Both the position numbers and the translations under genes were made by a program. This document shows positions 1 to 6,079 of a stretch of DNA of 10,232 nucleotides, piece after piece. This DNA comes from CAYLZO01 sp964387775 (lineage in GTDB: Bacteria > Chloroflexota > Anaerolineae > JAAYZQ01): the NCBI GenBank assembly GCA_964387775.1, contig CAYLZO010000200.1, forward strand, positions 1-10,232, read 5' to 3'. The notes below the pieces were generated by a model. That model made no database searches, was not told the origin of the DNA, and saw nothing but the letters and a program-made list of their open reading frames with translations. Each line of letters opens with the position of its first letter. Position 1 is the stretch's first letter.

Positions 1-877
1 CCCGAAAGTTGGACTCGGCCTCGCCGAGTTGGCCGGCGGCCAGGCGCCGCTGCCCCTCGCGCACGTAGGACTCGACCAACTGGGCCTCCAGGGTTGGATC
101 GTCGGGCCGCATCTGGCGCAGGACCAGGAGCAGGCTGATGGCCCGCTCCCAGTCTTCCTCGGTGTAGGCCTGCTCCAGCAGATCCTCCAACTGCCGGGCG
201 CGCGCCTCGGGCGGCAGGGGCGTGCCCAGCGGCGGCAGGGGCGTGGTGCCCGGCCGGGCCAGGCGCACGTGAACTTGGACGGCCAGAGATGCCTCGTAAC
301 GTGGCGGATCACCGCCGGGCGGGCGTGTGGCCCCGTCAGTGCCGGAGCCAGGGGTTGCCGTGGGCGCCAGGCTCACGTCCACCTCGTCCAGGGAGAGCGT
401 GTTGACCGGCCCCGATTCGAGTGCCGCCAAAAAGTCCAAGATGGTCTCCAATTCGCCTTCGACGGTCACCCGGTACTCGTAGAGGTGGTAGGTGAGGGCT
501 TCCACCGTCATAGTCGTCGGCTCTTCGGCCTCGATCTGGCGCAGGGTGACGCCGTGGATGGCCGCCGCGCTGACCACCTGGGCCAGGACCTCGGTGCTGT
601 CCACGTCGCTGGGGAAGGCCAGGCGGGCCGAGACCAACTCGGCCTGGACGGTGGCCTGCTCGGCCTGGACGGTGGCCAGCTCGGCCTGACGGGTGGGCAG
701 CGCCCTGGAATCCACCTGCTGGTTCGCCAGCGCCGTCTCGACGATTTCGAGCTGGTCGGCCAGGGCCGTCTGTTGCGAGCGCTCGGCCCAGATGCCGCGC
801 ACGACCAGCCCGTAGGCCAGGGCCACGATCAGGACCCCGGCGACCACGCCGGAGATGGCCAGAATCCGCTTGGTCAT
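1..877 (-). CDS. pilO: PilO-like pilus alignment protein with TPR-like C-terminus (partial, 3' end outside window)
   Basis: An open frame starts at ATG 877-875 and runs off the left edge, giving 292 codons with no stop. A short cytoplasmic N-terminus (MTKR) precedes one membrane segment at about residues 5-27. A coiled coil rich in Gln, Ala and Glu follows at about 31-86, then a globular part at about 87-170 and 195-207 that resembles the ferredoxin-like fold of PilO. In known systems PilO pairs with PilN in the periplasm or cell-wall zone and links PilM to the outer machinery. A Thr/Pro-rich linker (about 171-222) leads to a helical region (about 224-292) that looks like tetratricopeptide repeats, which standard PilO lacks. 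The ATG overlaps the stop of the preceding surface-protein gene (ATGA), so translation is probably coupled. The PilO call rests on architecture, order and neighbours. PilN or a generic coiled-coil membrane protein is the alternative. Confidence 0.66.
   Translation of the reverse strand, partial: MTKRILAISGVVAGVLIVALAYGLVVRGIWAERSQQTALADQLEIVETALANQQVDSRALPTRQAELATVQAEQATVQAELVSARLAFPSDVDSTEVLAQVVSAAAIHGVTLRQIEAEEPTTMTVEALTYHLYEYRVTVEGELETILDFLAALESGPVNTLSLDEVDVSLAPTATPGSGTDGATRPPGGDPPRYEASLAVQVHVRLARPGTTPLPPLGTPLPPEARARQLEDLLEQAYTEEDWERAISLLLVLRQMRPDDPTLEAQLVESYVREGQRRLAAGQLGEAESNFR
638..700 (-). repeat. Three tandem 21-bp repeats encoding coiled-coil heptads
   Basis: Three consecutive 21-bp units lie at 638-658, 659-679 and 680-700. 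The first two differ at only one base near the end, and the third is more diverged. Read on the minus strand, each encodes seven residues of the pattern QAEL/Q-A/V-T/S-V/A, at about residues 64-84 of the PilO-like protein. A period of seven residues equals one coiled-coil heptad, so adding or losing a unit would keep both frame and coiled-coil register. Confidence 0.8.
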
Positions 878-3800
878 GGCAGAAACTCCCAGGAGAGGAT
901 GACGGGTTGGCCGGCCACCAGGCGCACGTGGACCCGGATCGTGTGGGAACCCGAGCGGCTGGTGACGTAATATTCCGGCCAGAGGCAGGCCAGATCGGGC
1001 GCGGCGACGACGCCGATCTGGCCCTGGATCGTCACCCCGGCGCTGTTGCAACCGCCACTCGCGCCCGACTGGGCCACAAAGGTCAACGTCGCCGTTTCGT
1101 CCGCCCCGATCTTGCGATCCTGACCCGGTGAAAAGGACCAAGTGATCTGCTGACCGTTTACCACGACTGTGTCGGGCACGTCGATCCCTGTGGCACCGAC
1201 GGTGGTGCTGTAGACGAATCCGGCCGGCAGCGTATCGGTGATTTGCACAACCTGTACCGAGCTCGGGCCGGCGTTGCTGATGGCGATGGTGTAGGTCACG
1301 AATTGGCCAAACTGGCCCGGCGTCGAAGGTGAGACTGACTTGCCAATAGTCACCTGGGCCGTGTCGTTGTCGGTGATGTGGACGGTGACGCCGCTGACGG
1401 CGATACCGTCGTAGTTGGGGTCGGCGCTGGCGGCGCTGTGGGCGATGGCGCCGCTGTGCGGCCCCTCGACCACGTCATCGTCCACGGCCGAGACGATTAC
1501 GGCCTGGGGCGTGTCCCAGTTGGTCCCGTCAAAGGCCACGACGGCGGGCACGGCCGACACCTGGCTGTCAGGCAGGACAAAGATCGTTACCGTCGCCGTG
1601 GGCTGGCTGGTCAGCACCAACTCGTAGCTGTCGCCCGCGCCGCCCTCGGCCACGCTGGTGCTGCCGCCCGACTCTGTGACCACGATCCCGGCTGCGTCGT
1701 TGTCCGTAATCTGGGCGACCACGCCGTCGATGGCGAGGCCGTTGTAGTTGGGGTCGGCGCTGGCGGCGCTGTGGACGATGGCGCCGCTGTGCGACCCCTC
1801 GGCCACGTCGTCGTCCACGGCCGAGACGGTCACGGTCTGGGGCGTGTCCCAGTTGGTCCCGTCAAAGGTCACGACGCCGGGCAGGGCCGACGTCTGGGCG
1901 TCGGGCACGACCGAGATGGTCACCGTGGCGGTGGGCTGGCTGGTCAGCACCAGTTCGTAGCTGTCGCCCGCGCCGCCCTCGGCCACGGTGGTGCTGCCCC
2001 CCGACTCGGTCACGACCACCGCCGCTGTGTCGTTGTCGGTCACGTTGGCGACGACGTCGTCAATGGCGATGCCGTCATAGTTAGGGTCGGCGCTGGCAGC
2101 GCTATGGGCGAGGGTACTGGTGTGCAGCCCCTCGACCACGTCGTCGTCCACGGCCGAGACGGTCACGCTTTGAGGTACGTCCCAGTTGGTCCCGTCGAAG
2201 GTCAGGAGCGTGGGCAGGACGGTGGTCTGGGCGTCGGGTGAGATTGTGACCTGGACCGCCGCCGTGGGTGGGCCGATCAGGACGACTTGGTAGGTATCCG
2301 TCGCGCCATCCTCGGTCACGTCGGTGCTGCCCCCCGACTCTATCACGGCCACGCCCGCCAATCCGGCAGCTACCAACACGTCGTTGGACGTGGTGCCGGC
2401 CGACGAGACCGAGGCGCACGAATTCGCATCGGTGCCGGTGGCATTGCCGCTCCAGTTCACCGGGCCGGGAGCGGTGGCCGTGTAGGTCCAGGTGAAAGCG
2501 ACGGCGTCTCCGCCCGCGACGTCGGCCGAGGTGGGCACCGGCCCCGCAGCCAGCGCCGCTGCCCCACCGCCGCCGACCGTCAGCGGCGAGGGGGCTACGC
2601 CCAGGGCCGCCGCTTGCCCCCCGTTGGTGACGGTCATGGTTACGTGCATCGTCTGGCCCACGTCGACCTCGGGCGGGCCTGCGGCCAGCCCGGCGGTCAG
2701 CGTCGCCGGGCTTTGCACCGTAAACGTGGTCGTGCCCAGGGCCTGGACCCCGTTGGACTCGGTGCCGGTGACGACGGCGGTGTAGGTGCCCGCGCCGGCG
2801 GCCAGGGGGATGCTGTAAGTGAGGGCGTAGGTGATCGCGCCGGTGCCGGCGAGCTGCGGCGCCATCGCCGCCCCCGACAGCGCGGGCTGCCCGCCCGGGT
2901 CGGTGATCCCGGCGGCAGCGCCGGCAATGTCGTAGCTGCCAAAGGGATCCGAGACGCGGGCGGTGAGGGTCATGGCCTGCCCCGCGCTAAGGACTGTGCT
3001 GCCCGATGGATGGCAGGCGCTGCGGGTGCTCACCTGCTCCACGTCCACGTAGGTCGCGGCGGACAGCTCGACGCGCGAGTTGTAGAGCGCCGAGTCGTAG
3101 TGCAGGGTCACGTCTTGGTTCCCCCGCCGCGTCCTCATGCCTACGACGAGGGCGCGCCCTTGGGCCACGACATAATCTACGTCGGCGAGGGTGAATGTGT
3201 ACCAGCCATCGTTTCTACGGGGCACCTGAACGGTGTCGGTCCCGATGGTCGTCAGCGATCCTCCGGGCGATAGGTCGGCGATGCCCACCGTAACGTCAGA
3301 ATCCTGGTCGTTGTCTGCTTCGAGGTACAAATAGATGTCAATCGTTCCCTGCAACACGAGGTCGCCCGCCAGCCCAGGAGAGAGGTAGGCGTAATGGGTC
3401 GGTGAGTTGTCAAAGGTCACCGTCGCCTCTCCGCCCCACACCTCCCGGCGGTCCATGGTCTCGGTCGTCGTGGAGCCATCGACCAGGGTCACGGGCGAGG
3501 TGAGATGATGGAGGAAGAGGGGCTTGTTGACCCCCAGATTTGCGTGAAAGACCAGCGATCCACCTGCCCCCGACCCGTAGGCGACGATCTCGACGTGATA
3601 GGTGGTGCCCGCCGTGACGCTCGTCTCCACGATGGAGGTTGGATCGGCGGGCCAGTCGACGTCGTCGTGGCAGGCCACGGGCGTCAAGGCACCCCGGCTG
3701 CCGGTCCACACGGCCAGCACCGTATCGTAATCGCTGCCGCTGGTGTCCAGGTACAAGACGCCATCGGTATCGGGTGTGAAGCGATACCACACGCTGTGGG

Positions 3801-4476
3801 CGTGGGCCTGGCCGCTGCCCGTGCCGCATGACTGAAAGGTCGGGTCGTCGCCGGCCGTTGTCGCCCGGCTCGTGTCCTGGCTGTAGGTGTAGGGCGTGTC
3901 TGCGATGACAAAGGCGTGGTCAAAGTCGTCGTTGGCCGGGGGCGCCAGCAGGTCGGCCGAGAGCACCAGGGTCCCCGCGCTGGAGTTGAAATAGCCGGCC
4001 ACTTCGATATAGTACGTCGTCCCGGCGACGACTGCTACGTCCAGCGAGGAGAGGGTGCCGGCGCCCGAGTCGTCGTCGCAAGCCACGTTGTTGAGCGCTC
4101 CCCACGGGCCGGTCCACACGCCCAGCACAGTGTCGTAATCACTGCCGGCGGTGTCCACGTGCAGGGCCCCGTCGGCGGTCGCCGTGTAGGCGTACCACAC
4201 GCTGTGCCAGCCCTGGCCTCCGTTCGTCCACCACCAGTTGGGGATGCAGGGCAACACCGGGTCATTGGCCTCTGTCGTGGCCGACGTCGTGTCTTGAGTG
4301 TTCCCATAGGGCAGGGAACTGATGACAGTCGCATTGGCAAAATCGTCGTTGGCCGGGGCCTGGAACAAGGGCGCTGCGTGGGCGACGAGCGACATTCCCG
4401 GCCCGGCAAGCCGTAGCAACCCTGGGACCACCAGGGCTACTGCCACTACGAGCGCCGGAATGTAGCGTCGATGCAT
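874..4476 (-). CDS. Large secreted multidomain surface protein (PPC-like, Calx-beta-like and DUF11-like domains), candidate pilus-associated adhesin
   Basis: 1200 aa. The N-terminus has a Sec signal: MHRR, a hydrophobic core at about 7-24 and a probable cut after AHA near residue 34. Two PPC-like beta-sandwich domains follow (about 42-174 and 180-313); both carry the NDDF opening, an HSVWY core and a GSDYDTVL..WTG strand. Residues 317-480 form a beta-rich, possibly jelly-roll module (LYLEADNDQDSDV). Two Ig/CARDB-like regions (about 490-588 and 590-703) come next, then three Calx-beta-like repeats (about 708-816, 818-926, 928-1037) with conserved FDGTNWD, SAVDDDV and TDND motifs. A DUF11-like domain (about 1042-1145) and a short tail complete it. 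No LPXTG motif, C-terminal anchor or protease triad is evident. The start has a GGAG Shine-Dalgarno about 8 nt upstream and lies 12 nt after the PilX-like stop; the end overlaps the PilO-like start. Its place among minor pilins suggests a tip or surface adhesin, by inference. Confidence 0.85.
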   Translation of the reverse strand: MHRRYIPALVVAVALVVPGLLRLAGPGMSLVAHAAPLFQAPANDDFANATVISSLPYGNTQDTTSATTEANDPVLPCIPNWWWTNGGQGWHSVWYAYTATADGALHVDTAGSDYDTVLGVWTGPWGALNNVACDDDSGAGTLSSLDVAVVAGTTYYIEVAGYFNSSAGTLVLSADLLAPPANDDFDHAFVIADTPYTYSQDTSRATTAGDDPTFQSCGTGSGQAHAHSVWYRFTPDTDGVLYLDTSGSDYDTVLAVWTGSRGALTPVACHDDVDWPADPTSIVETSVTAGTTYHVEIVAYGSGAGGSLVFHANLGVNKPLFLHHLTSPVTLVDGSTTTETMDRREVWGGEATVTFDNSPTHYAYLSPGLAGDLVLQGTIDIYLYLEADNDQDSDVTVGIADLSPGGSLTTIGTDTVQVPRRNDGWYTFTLADVDYVVAQGRALVVGMRTRRGNQDVTLHYDSALYNSRVELSAATYVDVEQVSTRSACHPSGSTVLSAGQAMTLTARVSDPFGSYDIAGAAAGITDPGGQPALSGAAMAPQLAGTGAITYALTYSIPLAAGAGTYTAVVTGTESNGVQALGTTTFTVQSPATLTAGLAAGPPEVDVGQTMHVTMTVTNGGQAAALGVAPSPLTVGGGGAAALAAGPVPTSADVAGGDAVAFTWTYTATAPGPVNWSGNATGTDANSCASVSSAGTTSNDVLVAAGLAGVAVIESGGSTDVTEDGATDTYQVVLIGPPTAAVQVTISPDAQTTVLPTLLTFDGTNWDVPQSVTVSAVDDDVVEGLHTSTLAHSAASADPNYDGIAIDDVVANVTDNDTAAVVVTESGGSTTVAEGGAGDSYELVLTSQPTATVTISVVPDAQTSALPGVVTFDGTNWDTPQTVTVSAVDDDVAEGSHSGAIVHSAASADPNYNGLAIDGVVAQITDNDAAGIVVTESGGSTSVAEGGAGDSYELVLTSQPTATVTIFVLPDSQVSAVPAVVAFDGTNWDTPQAVIVSAVDDDVVEGPHSGAIAHSAASADPNYDGIAVSGVTVHITDNDTAQVTIGKSVSPSTPGQFGQFVTYTIAISNAGPSSVQVVQITDTLPAGFVYSTTVGATGIDVPDTVVVNGQQITWSFSPGQDRKIGADETATLTFVAQSGASGGCNSAGVTIQGQIGVVAAPDLACLWPEYYVTSRSGSHTIRVHVRLVAGQPVILSWEFLP
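1363..2355 (-). repeat. Three tandem ~330-bp repeats encoding Calx-beta-like domains
   Basis: Three copies lie at about 2029-2355, 1696-2025 and 1363-1695, with periods of 111 and 110 codons measured between ESGGST motifs. The two copies nearest the 3' end of the gene are very similar at the DNA level; for example, the same 31-bp stretch occurs at 1411-1441 and 1744-1774. Each copy encodes ESGGST, a PTA(T/A)V strand, FDGTNWD, SAVDDD and TDND motifs. Similarity this high between neighbours suggests recent duplication or gene conversion. Confidence 0.85.
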
Positions 4477-4488
4477 TCTGGACTCCAG

Positions 4489-4887
4489 CTACGGTGTGAG
4501 TACTTGCGTCACGGTGACGACCACGCTCTGCCCGTTGATTTCGAGGGTCAGGTTGGCCGAGCCGTTGGCCTCGACCTGCTGGCGGAAGGCCGGGTCGTTC
4601 TCCAGGTGCCAGATGCCGTATTCAATGCCGGCGTCGGCCGAGTAGCGATCCACCGTCTGCTCCTGGGTGGCCGCCGTCGCCCGCTGGCTGGTGCTGGCAA
4701 AGTAGAGAAAGACGGATATGAGCAGCACGCCGACGGCCAGGGCCAGGAGGGCCATGACCACGGCCTGGCCGCTTTCGTCGGGCGTGGAGCGTGTTTCGTA
4801 TTGCGTATTGCGTGTTTCGTACTGCGTATTGCGTGTTGCGTATTGTGTATTGCGCATTTTGTTGTCCATTTTGTAACTTCTCAACAT
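4489..4887 (-). CDS. PilX-like minor pilin with heptapeptide-repeat leader
   Basis: 132 aa if started at ATG 4887. An in-frame ATG at 4869 (MDNK) has a better ribosome site (GAGAAG, about 8 nt upstream) and may be the true start. The N-terminal leader consists of the repeated peptide RNTQYxT, encoded by the 7-bp array at 4784-4853. Then comes ESGQAVVMALLALAVGVLL, a glycine followed by a hydrophobic helix of about 21 residues, as in PilX N-terminal domains. There is no Glu at +5, which is also usual for PilX-type proteins. The segment SADAGIEYGIWHL after the helix matches the conserved A-D-AGxEYxxxxL pattern of such proteins. The remaining short beta-rich tail ends in VTVTQVLTP. By analogy it would insert into a pilus-tip complex. 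It follows the PilW-like gene by 63 nt and precedes the large exported protein by 12 nt. Confidence 0.75.
   Translation of the reverse strand: MLRSYKMDNKMRNTQYATRNTQYETRNTQYETRSTPDESGQAVVMALLALAVGVLLISVFLYFASTSQRATAATQEQTVDRYSADAGIEYGIWHLENDPAFRQQVEANGSANLTLEINGQSVVVTVTQVLTP
4784..4853 (-). repeat. Degenerate 7-bp tandem array inside the PilX-like gene
   Basis: On the plus strand this is ten consecutive 7-mers around the consensus GTATTGC. Variants are GTGTTTC, GTACTGC, GTGTTGC and GTATTGT, with a more diverged unit at 4784-4790. Three units equal 21 bp, so the array is read as a seven-residue peptide repeat (RNTQYAT, RNTQYET). No in-frame start lies between the array and the hydrophobic segment except within that segment, so the array is translated if the gene is functional. 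Confidence 0.88.
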
Positions 4888-4950
4888 CCTGGGGTGGCGT
4901 GTAGGGCGAACAAACGGATAGTCCTGCGGATTGCCAATTTGCCTTACGTT

Positions 4951-5415
4951 TCAGTCTACGCGCATGGTGACAGTAAAGGTCTGGCTGGCCGAGACGTCGC
5001 CCTTGGTCACGTCGAGTTGGACGATGGCCCGGCTGCCCGCCGTCGAGCAGGCCAGGCCGCTTACGTGGTGAGCCACGACGAGGGTCTGCCCGCCACTCGT
5101 GCGCTGCAACTCGGTCCCGCTGAGAACGTAAGCGTAGGTCGGGCCGCGCCCCGTGTCAAAGGTGCAGGTCACCGTGTCAAAGCTGCGGCTCTGGTTGCCG
5201 TCGCGCATCAGCCACAGCCCGGCGTTGCGCAGGTCGTGGTCCACGGCCAATTGGGCGTTACCCCAGCGGGGGATGGTCAAGAACTGGTAGATGACGGTGA
5301 CCAGCAGGCCGGTGAGGATCGACAGGATGGCGAGGACGACGAGGAGCTCGATCAGGGTGAAGCCGTGCTGGGTATTGGGTATTGGGTATTGGGTATCGGG
5401 TGTTGTGTGTCTCAT
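4951..5415 (-). CDS. Type IV minor pilin / PilW-PulJ-like prepilin
   Basis: 154 aa, starting at ATG 5415-5413, which overlaps the stop of the upstream pilin gene (ATGA). The leader of about 18 residues ends in NTQHG. The class III (prepilin) signal HG|FTLIELLVVLAIL follows, with Glu at +5 and a hydrophobic helix to about residue 43. Prepilin peptidase would cut after Gly18 and methylate Phe1 of the mature chain. The globular part is about 110 residues, beta-rich at the end, with a Cys pair (CTFD and LACST). Sequence after the helix (IPRWGNAQLAVDHDLRNAGLWLMRD) fits the PulJ/PilW type, where an early helix is followed by an RNAG-like motif. It would join a minor-pilin priming complex. The 5' end is built from a 7-bp tandem array (5366-5407), and no alternative start lies after the array. 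Confidence 0.82.
   Translation of the reverse strand: MRHTTPDTQYPIPNTQHGFTLIELLVVLAILSILTGLLVTVIYQFLTIPRWGNAQLAVDHDLRNAGLWLMRDGNQSRSFDTVTCTFDTGRGPTYAYVLSGTELQRTSGGQTLVVAHHVSGLACSTAGSRAIVQLDVTKGDVSASQTFTVTMRVD
5366..5407 (-). repeat. 7-bp tandem array (TATTGGG) in a prepilin leader
   Basis: Six 7-bp units occupy 5366-5407 on the plus strand: one diverged, three perfect TATTGGG (5373-5393), then TATCGGG and TGTTGTG. On the minus strand they are translated as a TQYPIPN-type peptide between the start codon at 5415 and the prepilin cleavage site. The core matches that of the array at 4784-4853 (GTATTGG versus GTATTGC). Confidence 0.88.
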
Positions 5416-5783
5416 CGGTTCACTTTGTAGTTGCTGAGGGTGACCAAGGGATCGCCCTGGTACGAGACGGTGACCGTCACCTGCTGCAGGCCGGTTACGA
5501 CGACGCTGCTGTTGACCTGGATCGTATAGTTGGCGGGCGCTGCCAGCGCGGCGTAGCCTGCCGGATCGTAGCCGGCGGCCTTGATGGTCTCCAACTGGAC
5601 GCTGGCCAGGTTGGTGGCCGTGGTCAGGCGGTCGGCGGTGCGCACGGCAAAGGCGCCGGTGGACAGGGCAGCGACGAGGATGACCAGCGCCGAGGCGACG
5701 ATGCCCACGGTCACCAGGAGCTCGACTAGCGTGGCACCCGACTGTGGATCGCCTGTCCTATACTTGCCCTTTCCGTCTTTCAC
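5412..5783 (-). CDS. Type IV minor pilin / PilV-PulI-like prepilin (GTG start)
   Basis: 123 aa, begun at GTG 5783-5781. The start is supported by a strong GGAGGT at 5793-5788 and by a GTGA overlap with the stop of the upstream small membrane gene. The 16-residue leader (VKDGKGKYRTGDPQSG) is Lys/Arg-rich and ends in Gly. Cleavage would give ATLVELLVTVGIVASALVILVAAL, with Glu at +5 and a hydrophobic helix. The rest is a short pilin-like domain with one likely beta-sheet segment (YTIQVNSSVVVTGLQQVTVTVSY). The motif TNLASVQLETIKAAGYD after the helix resembles the A-x-LA-x-x-x-LE region of PulI/PilV pseudopilins. A longer in-frame reading back to 6068 exists, but its extra 95 residues are out-of-frame translation of the small membrane gene and the inverted repeat. 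It is probably a component of the minor-pilin complex. Confidence 0.82.
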   Translation of the reverse strand: MKDGKGKYRTGDPQSGATLVELLVTVGIVASALVILVAALSTGAFAVRTADRLTTATNLASVQLETIKAAGYDPAGYAALAAPANYTIQVNSSVVVTGLQQVTVTVSYQGDPLVTLSNYKVNR

Positions 5784-5989
5784 CGCGACCTCCGTTGCAC
5801 CCGGACATAGACGGCCGCCCAGCCGGCGGCGATGGTCAGCGTGATGACCAGAGTCACCCCCTGGATCAACTGCTCCTCGGGCAGGGCGCGGACGACGAGC
5901 CAGAGCAGCAGCCACTCGCCGGCAAAGAGCGCGACAAAGAGCCCCACGATCCACAGCCCACAGCCCAGGTGTCGATTGTGATCCCTCAA
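5780..5989 (-). CDS. Small two-TM membrane protein of unknown function
   Basis: 69 aa. I do not recognise a family. The probable start is TTG at 5989-5987, with a poorly spaced AGGTG about 11 nt upstream, so the start is uncertain. Two hydrophobic stretches are clear: about residues 10-33 (LWIVGLFVALFAGEWLLLWL) and 41-62 (IQGVTLVITLTIAAGWAAVYV). A short PEEQ linker joins them and the tail is basic (RVQRRSR). Under the positive-inside rule both termini would be cytoplasmic. Its stop overlaps the GTG of the next pilin (GTGA), and that pilin's Shine-Dalgarno lies within its last codons, so translation here probably feeds the pilin. Hydrophobicity, coupling and the frame conflict with the longer pilin reading support it as a real gene. 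A role as a pilus accessory membrane protein is inference only. Confidence 0.6.
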   Translation of the reverse strand: MRDHNRHLGCGLWIVGLFVALFAGEWLLLWLVVRALPEEQLIQGVTLVITLTIAAGWAAVYVRVQRRSR

Positions 5990-6009
5990 GAACTATACCG
6001 CACCTTTCC

Positions 6010-6069
6010 ATTGGACTTTGGACAAACTGGCGAGCATAGACTTCCGAAGTCTGATGTCCAAAGTCCAAT
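6010..6069. repeat. Perfect 15-bp inverted repeat with nested 7-bp palindrome between pilC and the minor-pilin genes
   Basis: ATTGGACTTTGGACA at 6010-6024 is the exact reverse complement of 6055-6069. Between the arms lies a second perfect inverted repeat, AGACTTC / GAAGTCT, at 6038-6044 and 6046-6052 around a single C. Each outer arm contains a near-duplicated 7-mer (TTGGACT, TTGGACA). The element fills most of the 90-bp gap after the pilC stop. There is no T-run on either side, so it is not a standard intrinsic terminator. It looks like a dispersed intergenic palindromic element or an RNA stability/processing hairpin. Confidence 0.85.
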
Positions 6070-6079
6070 TTCCAGAGCC

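Noticed and set aside
29..970. Plus-strand open frame over the left end of the window
   Set aside because: It lies antisense to the PilO-like gene and the end of the surface-protein gene, both supported by domains and stop/start overlap. Its own product has no recognisable features.
4784..4853. Possible CRISPR array at the short repeats
   Set aside because: The units are 7 bp, contiguous and degenerate, with no spacers and no cas genes nearby.
6032..6060. Weak promoter in the pilC/minor-pilin gap (TTGGAC, 17 nt, TATGCT on the minus strand)
   Set aside because: The -35 matches only three of six positions and the -10 four of six. Both fall within the inverted repeat, so the match is likely chance.
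5784..6068. N-terminal extension of the PilV-like pilin to an ATG at 6068
   Set aside because: It would read the inverted repeat and the small membrane gene in the wrong frame, giving Arg/Ala-rich sequence. The GTG at 5783 has an excellent ribosome site and leaves a normal 16-residue prepilin leader.
6010..6069. Insertion-sequence end or attachment site at the inverted repeat
   Set aside because: No transposase, integrase or target-site duplication is seen. The element is only 60 bp and lies between genes of one intact operon.
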